In this document: piece by piece, positions 8,434-19,006 of the stretch | How the letters are laid out: each line of letters begins with the position of its first letter | Position numbering within the stretch: the first letter of the stretch is position 1 | NCBI GenBank assembly: GCA_017935365.1 | Contig: JAGBHT010000005.1 | Location: forward strand, 1-64,000 | Length of the DNA: 64,000 nt | DNA from: Ruminiclostridium sp. | Lineage (GTDB): Bacteria > Bacillota > Clostridia > Oscillospirales > Ruminococcaceae | Direction: 5' to 3' | Notes under the pieces: model-generated | Databases searched by the model: none | Told to the model about the DNA's origin: nothing | Seen by the model: only the letters and a program-made list of their open reading frames with translations | Made by a program: the position numbers and the translations under genes

Positions 8434-10297
8434 GTTTTCTCCCTGACAGCCATATCAATAGTACAGACACATCGGCAGGATTAACACCCGAAATTCTGCC
8501 TGCCTGTCCTATATTCAGCGGTTTGTATTTATTCAGTTTCTCCTGAGCTTCTAATCTCAGTCCCGATATAGTCTTATAATCTATATCAGTAGGCAGCTTC
8601 TTTTCTTCAAGACGTTTCATCTGCTCAATTTTTTCAGTCTGTGTCTTGATATATCCCTCATACTTGATATTGATTTCAAGTTTATCTATTATATCGTGTT
8701 CAAGCTGAGGTGCATTCTCATCAAACTTTGCAAGATCTCTGTAATCAATCTGAGGACGCTTTAAAAGTTCAATAAACTTCACACCTTGTGTAATCGGTGA
8801 AGTACCCTTGCTTTCAAGCATGCTGTTAAGCTCATCACTAGGATATACAGTAGCTTTCTTTATTCTCTCGGTTTCCTTTTCAAGAATTTCTTTTCGGTCA
8901 AGAAACTTCTGATAACGCTCGTCAGAAATAAGCCCGAATTTATAACCTACAGGAATAAGTCTTTCATTGGCGTTATCCTGCCTTAATAAAAGTCTGTATT
9001 CGCTTCTGCTGGTCATCATTCTGTACGGTTCAACACAGCCCTTAGTAACAAGGTCATCGATAAGAGTGCCGATAAACGAAGTAGTCCTGTCAGGTATATA
9101 CTGCTCTCTGCCCTTTATTTTCATTGCCGCATTCATACCTGCAATAACACCCTGTGCGGCGGCTTCCTCATATCCGCTGGTACAGTTGAACTGTCCTGCG
9201 CCGAAAAGTCCGGATATCTTCTTGAATTCAAGTGTAGGATAAAGCTCTAGAGGATCACAGCAGTCATATTCAATTGCGTAAGCCGGACGCATTATCTCAA
9301 CGTGCTCCAGACCCTTAATTGTTCTCAGAAACTTTATCTGCACATCTTCCGGCAGTGAGCTTGACATTCCCTGTAGATAATATTCATCAGTATCAAGGCC
9401 CATAGGCTCAACAAACAGCTGATGACGCGGCTTATCAGAGAATCGAACGATCTTATCCTCTATACTCGGACAATATCTCGGACCTACACCCTGTATTCTT
9501 CCGGCGTAGAGAGGTGACCTGTCAAGGTTATCAAGTATTATCTTGTGTGTTTCAGCATTTGTATAAGTAACATAACACTTGACCTTATTTTCAAGCTTGA
9601 ACGTATTATCAAAGCAGAACGGCGTTATATACTCGTCACCCTCCTGCTCTTCCATAACAGAAAAGTCAATTGATCTCTTGTGAACTCTTGCAGGTGTACC
9701 TGTCTTGAATCTTCTCATAGAAAGACCTAGTTTTCTAAGACTGTCGGTCAGTTGAAGAGCCGCAGATACATTATCCGGACCGCTCTGATAATTCAGCTCA
9801 CCGATATGTATCTTACCTCCGAGATAAGTACCAGTAGTGATTATAACACAGCCGGCAGGATAAAAAGCGCCAAGTCTTGTTTTTATACCTGTTATTTTAC
9901 CGTCTTCAGCGCATACCTCGGTAACTTCAGCCTGTTTTATATCAAGATTTTCGGTATGTTCAAGCACCGACTTCATAAAAGTATGATACTTTACTCTGTC
10001 GCTTTGAACTCTGAGCGAATGAACAGCAGGCCCTTTACCTTTGTTCAGCATTCGTGACTGTATAAAAGTAGCGTCAGCCGCTCTGCCCATTTCACCGCCG
10101 AGCGAATCAAGTTCTCTTACAAGCTGACCCTTTGCCGAGCCGCCAATACACGGATTACACGGCATATTAGCAATAGCGTCAAGACTTAACGTAAATACAG
10201 CAGTCTTACAGCCAAGCCTTGCGGTGGCGAGAGCCGCCTCACAGCCGGCATGACCCGCACCTACAACTATAACATCATAATAATCAAGTTCGTACAT
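8420..10297 (-). CDS. mnmG: tRNA uridine-5-carboxymethylaminomethyl modification enzyme MnmG (GidA)
   Basis: About 625 residues, the typical length. The N-terminal FAD-binding motif is [19 protein letters not shown]. The conserved [17 protein letters not shown] loop, the FKTGTPARV motif and the C-terminal helical domain ([17 protein letters not shown]) are present. With MnmE it makes cmnm5U34 in tRNAs; mnmE, its usual neighbour, is not in this window. It forms an operon with rsmG, and mnmA, another U34-modifying enzyme, lies at 51.8 kb. Confidence 0.95.
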   Translation of the reverse strand: MYELDYYDVIVVGAGHAGCEAALATARLGCKTAVFTLSLDAIANMPCNPCIGGSAKGQLVRELDSLGGEMGRAADATFIQSRMLNKGKGPAVHSLRVQSDRVKYHTFMKSVLEHTENLDIKQAEVTEVCAEDGKITGIKTRLGAFYPAGCVIITTGTYLGGKIHIGELNYQSGPDNVSAALQLTDSLRKLGLSMRRFKTGTPARVHKRSIDFSVMEEQEGDEYITPFCFDNTFKLENKVKCYVTYTNAETHKIILDNLDRSPLYAGRIQGVGPRYCPSIEDKIVRFSDKPRHQLFVEPMGLDTDEYYLQGMSSSLPEDVQIKFLRTIKGLEHVEIMRPAYAIEYDCCDPLELYPTLEFKKISGLFGAGQFNCTSGYEEAAAQGVIAGMNAAMKIKGREQYIPDRTTSFIGTLIDDLVTKGCVEPYRMMTSRSEYRLLLRQDNANERLIPVGYKFGLISDERYQKFLDRKEILEKETERIKKATVYPSDELNSMLESKGTSPITQGVKFIELLKRPQIDYRDLAKFDENAPQLEHDIIDKLEINIKYEGYIKTQTEKIEQMKRLEEKKLPTDIDYKTISGLRLEAQEKLNKYKPLNIGQAGRISGVNPADVSVLLIWLSGRKHGEN

Positions 10298-10318
10298 AAA
10301 TAACCCCGATCATAAAAA

Positions 10319-10334
10319 TGTTCTATGTGGAACA
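10319..10334. promoter_or_regulatory. second parS-like site
   Basis: TGTTCTATGTGGAACA differs by one base from the copy at 6788-6803. It lies in the mnmG 5' region, between mnmG and the gyrA terminator. Two near-identical 16-mers within 3.6 kb, next to parAB, argue for parS function. Confidence 0.6.
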
Positions 10335-10356
10335 AATTGTGTATCTTGTCAGAAAA

Positions 10357-10390
10357 TCAGCCTGTCACAGAATTTCTGCCGACAGGCTGA
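10357..10390 (-). terminator. gyrA terminator
   Basis: Perfect 10-bp stem TCAGCCTGTC / GACAGGCTGA with a 14-base loop, followed on the minus strand by TTTTCTGAC. It lies 7 bases past the gyrA stop. Confidence 0.75.
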
Positions 10391-10396
10391 TATATT

Positions 10397-13033
10397 TTAT
10401 TCTTCTTCGTTTGTTTCAGGCTCGTCCTCTATAACCTCGGCTTCTGCCTCTGCTTCAGCCGCCGCTATCTCTTCTTCACTTGCCTGTTCAACTTCTTCTA
10501 TATCCGCAGTTTCATCATGCTCGGTTCTCGTAAACGTTACTACTCTGTCCTCATCCGACAGCTTCATAACTCTTACGCCTAAGCCGGTTCTTCTCATCAC
10601 TCTGAGATCATTAGCACGGATACGGATAATAACACCGTCAGTACTGATAAGAATAACATCGTCGTCCGCCTGTATCGAACGTATACCGCAGACATATCCT
10701 CTGTCATCTCTTATCTTATAGTTCTTAAGTCCGTTACCGCCTCTGTTCTGCATACGGTAATCACTGAGCGCACTCAGTCTGCCATAACCCTTGTCGGTTA
10801 CGGTAAGTATTCTCATATCGTCACTGTATACCTTAGCGGCACCGACAATATAATCATCTTCACGCAGTCTTATTGCTCTTACACCTGCGGCAAGTCTGCC
10901 CATGCTTCTTATTCTGTCTTCGCTGAAATGTATAGCCATACCGAGATGAGTAGCTACTATAATCGAGCTGTCACCCTCAGTAAGATGAGCGGCGGCGATC
11001 TCATCACCCTCAGCAAGCGTAATTGCTCTCAGTCCGTTCTTTCTTACATTTCTGAAGTCATACAGCGGTGTTCTCTTGATCTTACCGTACTTTGTAACAC
11101 AAATGAAGTATTTGTTCTCAGCAAAATCGCTTGTCTTCATCATTGCCGCAATACGTTCACCCTCAGAAAGCTGTAACAGATTTACTATGTTAGTACCTCT
11201 GCTCTGCTTTGAGCCTTCAGGTACTTCATAGCACTTCAGTTTGTACATATTACCATAATTTGTAATAAATAAGATGTTGTCATGCGTCGAGCTGATGAAC
11301 ATATCCTCAACGAAGTCCTCTTCTCTCTGCTTCATACCGGATACACCCTTGCCGCCGCGCTTCTGAAGATTATATACATCTACAGGCTGACGCTTGATAT
11401 AACCGATATTGGTATAAGTAAGTACGCATTCTTCCTCAGGGATAAGATCCTCAATGTCTACCTCACCGCTTACAGGTTCAATAGCGGTTCTTCTCTCGTC
11501 ACCGTATTTTTCCTTGATAGATGTGATCTCTTCCTTGATTATCTCCCTGACTCTCTCATCGCTTGAAAGTATGTCAAGGAAGTCGTTTATTTTCTCCATA
11601 ATTTCGGCAAGCTCAGAGATAACCTTGTCACGTTCAAGACCTGTCAGCTGTCCCAATCTCATCTGTACGATAGCGTCTGCCTGCTCTTCCGAAAGTCCAA
11701 TCTCGTGTTCAAAATGAACATCCTGATAGTTCTCTCCCATAGCTCTCTGTAAAAGCTTAGCAAGGTCATCTTCCTTGAAGGGCTCCATCAGACGCTCTTT
11801 ACCTTCCTGTACCGACTTACTTGAACGCAGTATTGAAATTACTTCATCTATATTGTCAATAGCAAGCAGGAAGCCCTGTAAAATATGAGCCCTCTCTCTT
11901 GCTTTCTTCAGATCAAATGCCGTTCTTCTTGTGATTATCTGCTTCTGGAATGCTATATAATTGTCCAGAATTTCAAGCAGCGTCAGCTGTTTAGGCTCGC
12001 CGTTCACAAGTGCGATCATAATAACGCCTACAGTGTCCTGGAGCTGTGTAAATGAGTACAGCTTATTCAGAACTACCTGTGCGTTTACATCTCTCTTGAG
12101 CTCATAGACGATACGCATACCATCCTTGTCACTCTCGTCACGCAGTGCGGAAATACCCTCAATACGCTTGTCACGCATGAGCTGACCTGTCACTTCAAGA
12201 AGCTTTGACTTGTTTACCATATAAGGAATTTCGGTAACGATAATTCTTGTATGATTTCCCTCTTCCACTATCTCGGCCTTACCTCTTAATGTGATCTTGC
12301 CACGACCTGTATAATAAGCAGAGCGTATTCCGCTGTATCCCATGATTATACCGCCTGTAGGAAAGTCAGGTCCCTTGATATACTGGAGTATCTCTTCAAT
12401 ACCGCATTCGGGATTTTCCATTCTTGCTACTATAGCGTCGCATACTTCATTCAGATTATGCGGAGGTATGTTTGTAGCCATACCTACAGCTATACCTACA
12501 GAGCCGTTTACTAAAAGGTTGGGGAACTTTACGGGAAGAACCGTAGGCTCGTCCAGCTTATCATCATAGTTCTTGCCCCAGTCGATAGTATCTTTCTTTA
12601 TATCTTTCAGAAGTTCCGACGCAATCTTTGCCATTCTCGCTTCTGTATAACGGTAAGCGGCAGGCGGATCGCCGTCTACCGAACCGAAGTTTCCGTGACC
12701 GTCAATAAGCGGATATCTCATTGAGAAATCCTGTGCAAGTCTTACCAGTGCGTCATATACCGATGCGTCACCGTGAGGGTGATATTTACCGAGAACTTCA
12801 CCGACTGTATAGGCACATTTTCTGTACGGCTTGCTTGCCGTATTGTCCGCCTCGTTCATCGTATATATTATTCTTCTGTGAACAGGCTTCATGCCGTCCC
12901 TTACATCAGGCAGAGCTCTTGATACCAGTACCGCCATAGAATACTGTAAAAAGCTTTCACGCATTTCCTTTTCTATGTCTACCTGTATCAGCTTTTCAGT
13001 GGCTGTACTGAATTCTTTAACGTCTTTTTCCAT
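10397..13033 (-). CDS. gyrA: DNA gyrase subunit A
   Basis: About 878 residues. The catalytic Tyr lies in [10 protein letters not shown] (about residue 125), after the winged-helix region [18 protein letters not shown]. The C-terminal beta-pinwheel carries the gyrase-specific GyrA box, here QKRGGKG, which separates gyrase from topoisomerase IV. An acidic tail of about 50 residues ends the protein. With GyrB it introduces negative supercoils. The gap to the upstream membrane protein gene is 27 bases, so it probably shares the gyrB operon and ends at the terminator at 10357. Confidence 0.97.
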   Translation of the reverse strand: MEKDVKEFSTATEKLIQVDIEKEMRESFLQYSMAVLVSRALPDVRDGMKPVHRRIIYTMNEADNTASKPYRKCAYTVGEVLGKYHPHGDASVYDALVRLAQDFSMRYPLIDGHGNFGSVDGDPPAAYRYTEARMAKIASELLKDIKKDTIDWGKNYDDKLDEPTVLPVKFPNLLVNGSVGIAVGMATNIPPHNLNEVCDAIVARMENPECGIEEILQYIKGPDFPTGGIIMGYSGIRSAYYTGRGKITLRGKAEIVEEGNHTRIIVTEIPYMVNKSKLLEVTGQLMRDKRIEGISALRDESDKDGMRIVYELKRDVNAQVVLNKLYSFTQLQDTVGVIMIALVNGEPKQLTLLEILDNYIAFQKQIITRRTAFDLKKARERAHILQGFLLAIDNIDEVISILRSSKSVQEGKERLMEPFKEDDLAKLLQRAMGENYQDVHFEHEIGLSEEQADAIVQMRLGQLTGLERDKVISELAEIMEKINDFLDILSSDERVREIIKEEITSIKEKYGDERRTAIEPVSGEVDIEDLIPEEECVLTYTNIGYIKRQPVDVYNLQKRGGKGVSGMKQREEDFVEDMFISSTHDNILFITNYGNMYKLKCYEVPEGSKQSRGTNIVNLLQLSEGERIAAMMKTSDFAENKYFICVTKYGKIKRTPLYDFRNVRKNGLRAITLAEGDEIAAAHLTEGDSSIIVATHLGMAIHFSEDRIRSMGRLAAGVRAIRLREDDYIVGAAKVYSDDMRILTVTDKGYGRLSALSDYRMQNRGGNGLKNYKIRDDRGYVCGIRSIQADDDVILISTDGVIIRIRANDLRVMRRTGLGVRVMKLSDEDRVVTFTRTEHDETADIEEVEQASEEEIAAAEAEAEAEVIEDEPETNEEE

Positions 13034-13060
13034 TCCGATTTCCTTTCCGATTTATTTATA

Positions 13061-13663
13061 TCAGAGTATTGATTTTTCGGTAAATATTTCTCTCAGCTTG
13101 TTCTGCTCTTCTTCAGAAAGACATTTTTTTGAGAATATATATATATTCTGTCTGTTTACAAAGAGTAAAAACATCTGTTCATTTTCCATAGCGTCTAAAT
13201 AATCCGATCCAAAATAAAGATTGGTAACTACTTCTTCCTGCTTTTCTTCCTCGTGAGGTTTGTCTTTTGCAGGAGAATCCGTTTCTTCTTCCGCTTCTGT
13301 TTCATTTTCTGTCACAACAGGTTCTTCTATTACAGTCGTTATCTTTATTCTGTCACGATAGAACTCCGCTGTATATGTTTCTTCCGCAAGCGAGCTTATA
13401 GTCGCAATAAGCTTTCTTCTTATCAGCACAGGCTTGTACCAGGTATAGAATATCATACCGAGCGACAGGCCGACCAGAATATAACCGTAAATTCCGGTAT
13501 AATCCCTTATCAGAAAGTCAACGCCAAGTCCTAGAGCTATAATGTACACAAGCGTGTATATCAGTGATTTCTTGAACTGATATTTCTTCTGAAACAGCTT
13601 GAAGCCCTCGCCTATCTCGTCAAGGGTCATGCTGTACTTGATTTTAAGCAATAATTCTTCCAT
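13061..13663 (-). CDS. membrane protein, YcxB-like
   Basis: About 200 residues. Two adjacent membrane segments (about residues 33-50 and 58-75) are followed by a cytoplasmic part resembling the YcxB-like domain, interrupted by an acidic, low-complexity insert (about 115-145, Glu/Thr rich). It ends with LREIFTEKSIL. It sits between gyrB and gyrA in the same orientation, with a start after AAAGGA. No function is known to me; co-transcription with gyrase subunits is likely but not shown. Confidence 0.6.
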   Translation of the reverse strand: MEELLLKIKYSMTLDEIGEGFKLFQKKYQFKKSLIYTLVYIIALGLGVDFLIRDYTGIYGYILVGLSLGMIFYTWYKPVLIRRKLIATISSLAEETYTAEFYRDRIKITTVIEEPVVTENETEAEEETDSPAKDKPHEEEKQEEVVTNLYFGSDYLDAMENEQMFLLFVNRQNIYIFSKKCLSEEEQNKLREIFTEKSIL

Positions 13664-13676
13664 ATTATCCTTTCGC

Positions 13677-14105
13677 TTATCCGAGTGTCAGTATAACAAC
13701 ACCTGTCAGAAAGCAGATCGCCGTGCATATTCCGGCTATAACACCGTCGAATATCTTCTTTTTCTTGATGAATATCGGCACATTCACGCCTGCAACAGCA
13801 CCGAGTGCAAACAGACACATCGGCAGGAATATATTCATTTCAAGCGTGCCTGTAAGCAGGCAGAAAGCCGCAAACACCCACATAATACCGCATAAGGCAA
13901 TAAGACCTTTTCTGACTGTAACGAACGGTGCAAGCTCTTTTTCAAGCTCCTGCTCCTTTTCCATTCTTACTTTAGCCTCGGCTTTTTCCTTTACATCGGT
14001 TTCATACTGAGCCTTTACACGCTCAATCTGTTCTTCTCTGCGCTGTCTTAACAGCTCTTTTTCATCGGGCTGTTCCCCGTTGTTATTTAAAATTTCATCA
14101 TTCAT
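13677..14105 (-). CDS. small membrane protein with coiled-coil N-terminus
   Basis: About 142 residues. The first 65 residues are highly charged (Glu, Lys, Arg, Gln), probably coiled coil. Three to four hydrophobic segments follow, with a KKKK cytoplasmic loop. I do not recognise a family. The gene is between gyrB and the YcxB-like gene, 13 bases from the latter, and starts after AAAGGTG. This and its neighbour are insertions into the otherwise standard gyrB-gyrA pair. Confidence 0.6.
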   Translation of the reverse strand: MNDEILNNNGEQPDEKELLRQRREEQIERVKAQYETDVKEKAEAKVRMEKEQELEKELAPFVTVRKGLIALCGIMWVFAAFCLLTGTLEMNIFLPMCLFALGAVAGVNVPIFIKKKKIFDGVIAGICTAICFLTGVVILTLG

Positions 14106-14162
14106 AGTAACACCTTTAAATGCTTTAACGGATTGTTTTTCCTCGCCCGACCGGATTATTCT

Positions 14163-16214
14163 TTATATATCAAGATCCTTTGCGTATCTTGCATTCTGTT
14201 CGATAAATTCACGTCTGGGTTCTACCTTATCACCCATAAGTATTGAGAATATCTCGTCAGCCTTAGCCGCGTCCTCAAGATTTACTTTTATCATCGTTCT
14301 TGCAGAAGGATCCATTGTTGTTTCCCAAAGCTGATCGGGATCCATCTCACCAAGACCTTTGTAACGCTGAACTTCAACCTTTGCGTTGCTTTCGCCTGCA
14401 AGCTCAGCAATATAAGCGTCTCTCTCCTCGTCACTGAACGCATATCTTACCTTTTTACCTCTGAATACCTTGAACAGCGGAGGCTGAGCAAGATATACAT
14501 GACCCTCTTCAATAAGAGGACGCATAAAGCGGAAGAAGAATGTCAGCAGAAGTGTTCTGATATGTGAGCCGTCGACATCGGCATCCGCCATAACTACTAC
14601 TCTTCCGTATCTGAGCTTTGTTATATCAAAGTCCTCGCCTATACCTGTGCCGAGCGCCTTTACTACAGGCTGGAGCTTATCGTTGTTATAAACCTTGTCT
14701 GCTCTTGCCTTCTCAACGTTCAGCATCTTACCCCACAGAGGCAGTATAGCCTGGAAACGTCTGTCACGTCCCTGCTTTGCAGAACCGCCCGCAGAATCTC
14801 CCTCGACTATATATACTTCTGTTTTTGTAGGATCGGTGTCAGAGCAGTCGGCAAGTTTACCGGGAAGACCTGCACCGTCCGCAACCGATTTTCTCTTAGA
14901 TTCCATAGCCTTCTTAGCCGCATCTCTTGCAGCCTGTGCATTGATACACTTCTGAGCTATAATAGCTATCGTATCGGGATGCTCTTCAAAGTAATATGTC
15001 AGCTTTTCTACTGTTATCTTGTAAACAACGGGACGTACTTCGGGGTTACCGAGCTTGCCCTTTGTCTGACCTTCAAACTCACATTCGGGGAGCTTTACCG
15101 AGATGACTGCATTGATAGCCTCTCTTATAGCCTCACCGCTCAGCGGTACAAACTCCTTTACCTCGTCCTGCTTCTTCTTGGACTTCTTATTGTTGTTCGC
15201 CTGCTGTTCCTTATATTGCTTTACAAAATCGTTTACGACCTTGTTCAGTGCATTCTTGAACGCAATTTCATGAGTACCGCCGTCAACCGTATGAATGTTG
15301 TTTGCAAACGATCTGAACGTTTCACTGTTGAAGTCGGTGTTGTACTGGAACGCGATCTCTACAGATATATTATCAAGAAGTCCCTCAATATATACAACAT
15401 CGGGATGCAGAGCCTCTGCTCCTCTCTTCTTCTGAAGCCACTCTACATAGCTTATAATACCGCCCTCGTACTGAAGGATCTCCTGCTTGGGATTTGCTTC
15501 ATCTCTCAGATCACTAAGAACGATCTTAAGTCCGCCGTTCAGAAAAGCCTGTTCTCTCAGTCTGTCAAGCAGTATATCATACTTGAATTCTGTAGTATGG
15601 AATATTATATGATCGGGCTTGAAGCGTACCTGTGTACCTGTCTTGTCTGTAGTGCCGATAACCTTCATCTGCTCGTTATAATGACCGCCGTTTTCAAAAC
15701 GCTGGAAGTGTATCTCCTTGCCGTCATATACAGTAAGCTCAAGCCACTCGGAAAGCGCATTTACAACAGACGCACCGACTCCGTGAAGACCGCCGGAAAC
15801 CTTATATCCGCCGCCGCCGAATTTACCGCCTGCGTGTAGTATCGTATATACGACCGTAGCGGCGCTTATCTTTTCCTTAGGGTGAATACCCGTAGGAATA
15901 CCACGTCCGTTATCGGTAACTTCTATAACGTCACCGGGGAGTATCTTTACGTTTATTTCTGTACAGTATCCCGCAAGTGCCTCGTCTATAGCGTTATCTA
16001 CTATTTCGTATACAAGGTGATGCAGACCGCTTTCACCGGTAGAACCGATATACATGCCGGGTCTTTTTCTTACCGCCTCAAGACCTTCAAGTATCTGAAT
16101 GTCATCTGCGCCGTAAGCGTGTTCAACCTGTGTATTGTTCTCTATATCCTTTATTTCTCCGTCAATTTCGGGCTCGCCGATCTCGCCGTTTTTTTCAAGA
16201 ATTTCTTCTGCCAT
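14163..16214 (-). CDS. gyrB: DNA gyrase subunit B
   Basis: About 683 residues. The GHKL ATPase motifs are EVTDNGRGIP and GGLHGVGASVVNALS. The transducer domain and a TOPRIM domain follow, with EGDSAGGSAKQGRDR and DADVDGSHI. The C-terminus ends with the QRYKGLGEMDPDQLWETTMDP motif. I chose the ATG at 16214 because AAAGGAAAG lies just upstream; an ATG six codons earlier is less well placed. The promoter is at 16262-16290. First gene of the gyrB, membrane protein, YcxB-like, gyrA series. Confidence 0.97.
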   Translation of the reverse strand: MAEEILEKNGEIGEPEIDGEIKDIENNTQVEHAYGADDIQILEGLEAVRKRPGMYIGSTGESGLHHLVYEIVDNAIDEALAGYCTEINVKILPGDVIEVTDNGRGIPTGIHPKEKISAATVVYTILHAGGKFGGGGYKVSGGLHGVGASVVNALSEWLELTVYDGKEIHFQRFENGGHYNEQMKVIGTTDKTGTQVRFKPDHIIFHTTEFKYDILLDRLREQAFLNGGLKIVLSDLRDEANPKQEILQYEGGIISYVEWLQKKRGAEALHPDVVYIEGLLDNISVEIAFQYNTDFNSETFRSFANNIHTVDGGTHEIAFKNALNKVVNDFVKQYKEQQANNNKKSKKKQDEVKEFVPLSGEAIREAINAVISVKLPECEFEGQTKGKLGNPEVRPVVYKITVEKLTYYFEEHPDTIAIIAQKCINAQAARDAAKKAMESKRKSVADGAGLPGKLADCSDTDPTKTEVYIVEGDSAGGSAKQGRDRRFQAILPLWGKMLNVEKARADKVYNNDKLQPVVKALGTGIGEDFDITKLRYGRVVVMADADVDGSHIRTLLLTFFFRFMRPLIEEGHVYLAQPPLFKVFRGKKVRYAFSDEERDAYIAELAGESNAKVEVQRYKGLGEMDPDQLWETTMDPSARTMIKVNLEDAAKADEIFSILMGDKVEPRREFIEQNARYAKDLDI

Positions 16215-16261
16215 GCTCTTTCCTTTCATCATTTCCGCAATTTCTCACGATACTATATATA

Positions 16262-16290
16262 ATTATATCACATCTGACTTTTAAAGTCAA
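16262..16290 (-). promoter_or_regulatory. gyrB promoter
   Basis: Minus strand: TTGACT (16285-16290), 17 bases, TATAAT (16262-16267). About 50 bases upstream of the gyrB start. Confidence 0.8.
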
Positions 16291-16344
16291 CTTTGAATTG
16301 CTTGCAAAGGCATATATAATCGGCATTTTAGTGCCGTCCGGGTA

Positions 16345-16373
16345 TTGATTTATCCCGCAAAAAATGCTATAAT
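16345..16373 (+). promoter_or_regulatory. promoter of the alpha/beta hydrolase gene
   Basis: TTGATT (16345-16350), 17 bases, TATAAT (16368-16373). The leader contains a small dyad, CACCGC / GCGGTG, at about 16382-16401. It diverges from the gyrB promoter. Confidence 0.75.
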
Positions 16374-16455
16374 CATATCAGCACCGCAGATATCGGCGGT
16401 GTAATAAATTGTGTTATGGTTAGTTAAGACAAACTATACCCGATTGGAGTATCTT

Positions 16456-17316
16456 ATGTCATTTGAAAAAGATATAGAAGAATTTAAAAAAAGTCACCCT
16501 TGCAAAGAAACTATAGTTGACGGAATTACGTTCAGTTATATGCTCTGCGGCAACGAAAACAGCGATAAAACACACGTTTATCTTGTCGGCGGAACAGGTC
16601 TGCCTGTAATATGGTTCAATCATGTAAAGGCAATGGAGAAGGATTACCGCATACTTACGATGAACTATCCTATGCAAATAAATGATCTTGAAGAGCTTGC
16701 GGATATGATAGCAAAGCTGGTTGATTCACTGGATCTCAGAAATCCCGTATACATAGGCGCTTCTCTCGGCGGATTTATCGCTCAGCTTATAGCAAGAAAG
16801 CACCCCGATAAAGTTCACGGTATGTGCCTTTATTCTACTTGCAGTTTATCGGAAAACAGCATTGCAGATATGAAAAAGCAGTACAAAATATACGGCTTAC
16901 TGCTCTTTACGATGAAGATCGTTCCTTACAGCTGGCTGAGAAAGATGATGATCTCGATCTGCCTTAAGCAAGTCGGGATCGAGGACGAAGCACCGGAAGA
17001 CAAGAAATACATGGAGGATCTGTTCAGGTGGGTATACAGCCAGTATACAAAGCAGTTTGACATCCATATGACAAGCCTTATTGCGACTGTAGTTGACTTG
17101 GAGCCGTTCACAAAGGAACAATATGACCGTCTGTGCCACAATACACTGCTTGTACTCCCGACAGATGATAAGGCTTTCTCTGAAGAAGCGAAGAAAGACT
17201 TAAGAGATATGATGCCGTATGCAAAGACAGAAAATATCAAGGGCGGACACACAGCTACCCTCTACAAGGTAGACGGATATGTAAGTGCTGCAAGAAAGTT
17301 CTTAGAATCGCCGTAA
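16456..17316 (+). CDS. alpha/beta hydrolase
   Basis: About 286 residues. The nucleophile elbow is GASLGG (about residue 104, Ser), an oxyanion HxG-like VGGTGLP lies near residue 45, a late Asp is in LPTDDKAFS (about 238), and the catalytic His is in KGGHTATLYK near 263. Relatives include esterases and peptidases; the substrate is not predictable. The ATG at 16456 has GGAG six bases upstream. It is the only rightward gene in the gyrB-recF stretch, with its own promoter and terminator, so it looks like an insertion into the conserved replication operon between remB and gyrB. Confidence 0.8.
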   Translation: MSFEKDIEEFKKSHPCKETIVDGITFSYMLCGNENSDKTHVYLVGGTGLPVIWFNHVKAMEKDYRILTMNYPMQINDLEELADMIAKLVDSLDLRNPVYIGASLGGFIAQLIARKHPDKVHGMCLYSTCSLSENSIADMKKQYKIYGLLLFTMKIVPYSWLRKMMISICLKQVGIEDEAPEDKKYMEDLFRWVYSQYTKQFDIHMTSLIATVVDLEPFTKEQYDRLCHNTLLVLPTDDKAFSEEAKKDLRDMMPYAKTENIKGGHTATLYKVDGYVSAARKFLESP

Positions 17317-17343
17317 ACCCGATAACAAAGCCAAATATATAAA

Positions 17344-17375
17344 AAAAAGAGCGGAATTCTTATCCGCTCTTTTTT
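17344..17375. terminator. bidirectional terminator
   Basis: Stem AGAGCGGA / TCCGCTCT flanked by A8 and T6 runs. It serves the hydrolase gene from the left and the remB-recF operon from the right. Confidence 0.85.
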
Positions 17376-17633
17376 CTATATTTCCGACCTTATTTCATTG
17401 TCTGCAAACCGTCTTTTCAACGTAAAAACCGACACATTTGAGATATACACATAGCCCTCTGTTACAATAAAGCTCTTCGGCATATCGTAAGAAACATAAT
17501 AGATCTTTCCTTGCTTCTGGAGCTTCATCAGATAGTCGTTAACGTCCTTATTCACCGAGGTTTTTTCAATGTCAAATATACCCAGTATCTTGTCGGTCGG
17601 CAGTGATACATCACCGCCTATATGAATATACAT
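17376..17633 (-). CDS. remB: RemB/YaaB-like DUF370 regulator
   Basis: About 85 residues starting MYIHIGGDVSLPTDKILGIF and containing the TPKS-like MPKSFIVT motif, matching the small DUF370 family. In Bacillus, remB (yaaB) lies between recF and gyrB, exactly this place. RemA/RemB proteins are DNA-binding regulators linked to extracellular matrix genes; the RemB role is less clear. It lies 5 bases after recF, so co-transcription is likely. Confidence 0.8.
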   Translation of the reverse strand: MYIHIGGDVSLPTDKILGIFDIEKTSVNKDVNDYLMKLQKQGKIYYVSYDMPKSFIVTEGYVYISNVSVFTLKRRFADNEIRSEI

Positions 17634-17638
17634 TTATA

Positions 17639-18772
17639 TTATTCCTCCGTAAAAGTACCGTTTTCTACTCTCCAGACCTTACCGCTTTCAAGCTCTCTGA
17701 CATCGTTTATATTACAGCAAGTAATAAACACCTGTGAGTTCACGATATGATTCAGGACGAAATGTTGTCTGCTGCTGTCAAGCTCACTCAATACATCGTC
17801 AAGTATCATTATCGGCGTTTCTTCCTTTTGTCTGATTATCTCAGCCTCTGCAAGCTTTAATGCAAGCGCTGTGCTCCTCTGCTGTCCCTGACTGCCGAAC
17901 TCCTTGACATCGTTACCGTTGATATAAAGATTCATATCGTCACGGTGTACTCCAAGTACCGTATAACGCATCTTCAGCTCACGCTGAAAGCTTGCGTTCA
18001 GCCGTTCAAGATACTCGTTGTAAAGTCCGTTTATCTCATCGCATTTAAGCTCCGTACTGTCAAATATGCTTGAATAGTACTTAAGCTTAAGCTCTTCACC
18101 GCCCGAAAGCTCATTGTAAAGCCGTGAAGCTATCGTTTCAAGCTGAGAAAAGTATTTCAGTCTGCCGTATGTCACATTAAGCCCCTCAGCCGCCAGAACG
18201 CTGTTCCAGCTCTCAATCTGAGGTCGTATAACCGATAGATCATCGCCAAAATTGATGCCAAACAGTAAATTATTCTTATTTTTTAACGCTTTGTTATAGC
18301 GTGACAGCTTTTTCAGATGTACCGGGGTCTGCATCATAGCCACACTGTCCAGATATTCACGCCTGCCCTCAGGTACACCCTTGATCAAATTAAGGTGTTC
18401 TGGTATAAAAACGACATATTTTAACACTCCGTATAGTTCAAGTGCCGATTTTATGGCAAGTCCATTGTATTTTATCTCTTTCTTGTTATTACCTATAGTA
18501 AATTCTATAATATTTTCACTCTGAGTATTAAAAGATGTGGTGAACCAAATCTTTATAACGCACTTTTCCTTAGAATTATCCAAAGAAAAAGGAATATAAG
18601 AGCTTTGCTTTGAGGTACGGAACGACGGTCCCATACAAAGAGAAATAGCCTCACAAAGGTTTGTCTTGCCCTGTGCGTTGTTGCCGCAAAGGACATTTAC
18701 ATTCTCGTGAAAGCAAAACTCCTGCTCTCTTATATTCCTGAAATTCTTTACATAAAGTCGTTTTATCTGCAT
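17639..18772 (-). CDS. recF: DNA repair and replication protein RecF
   Basis: About 377 residues. Walker A is GNNAQGKTNL (about residue 31), the ABC signature-like segment is GSQGQQRSTALALKLAE, and Walker B is IMILDDVLSELD. RecF loads RecA at gaps with RecO/RecR. I take the ATG at 18772 (start MQIKRLYVKNFRN, the family consensus); an upstream ATG at 18805 would overlap yaaA and has no ribosome binding site. Some 17 bases separate it from yaaA. Confidence 0.95.
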   Translation of the reverse strand: MQIKRLYVKNFRNIREQEFCFHENVNVLCGNNAQGKTNLCEAISLCMGPSFRTSKQSSYIPFSLDNSKEKCVIKIWFTTSFNTQSENIIEFTIGNNKKEIKYNGLAIKSALELYGVLKYVVFIPEHLNLIKGVPEGRREYLDSVAMMQTPVHLKKLSRYNKALKNKNNLLFGINFGDDLSVIRPQIESWNSVLAAEGLNVTYGRLKYFSQLETIASRLYNELSGGEELKLKYYSSIFDSTELKCDEINGLYNEYLERLNASFQRELKMRYTVLGVHRDDMNLYINGNDVKEFGSQGQQRSTALALKLAEAEIIRQKEETPIMILDDVLSELDSSRQHFVLNHIVNSQVFITCCNINDVRELESGKVWRVENGTFTEE

Positions 18773-18789
18773 TTTATCCCGGTTTGTCG

Positions 18790-19005
18790 TTATCTCATAC
18801 AGCACTTATACTGCTGTTCGTCAAGCTCTATCGTGTCACCGTCAACTATCTTCTTGCCGCGCATTGTGCATATTTCGCCGTTTACCTGAACAAAACCGCC
18901 CTGTATGGCGTTTTTGGCTTCACCGCCCGTTTCACAGGCTCCGCTGAACTTGAGAAACTGCTCAAGCTTGATAAAAGGAGGTTTGACATTTACATTTATA
19001 TACAT
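18790..19005 (-). CDS. yaaA: S4-domain RNA-binding protein YaaA
   Basis: About 71 residues, nearly all an S4 domain ([23 protein letters not shown], with [14 protein letters not shown]), written here in two parts. This is the small YaaA protein that sits between dnaN and recF in Firmicutes and is thought to act in ribosome assembly. The start at 19005 overlaps the stop of the upstream gene (19007) region and has an AGAGAG ribosome binding site; a longer frame to 19053 would overlap that gene. Confidence 0.85.
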   Translation of the reverse strand: MYINVNVKPPFIKLEQFLKFSGACETGGEAKNAIQGGFVQVNGEICTMRGKKIVDGDTIELDEQQYKCCMR

Positions 19006-19006
19006 T

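Noticed and set aside
14979-15839. 286-codon rightward frame
   Set aside because: Antisense to the conserved gyrB core; no ribosome binding site, Cys/Leu/Tyr-rich composition typical of a shadow frame.
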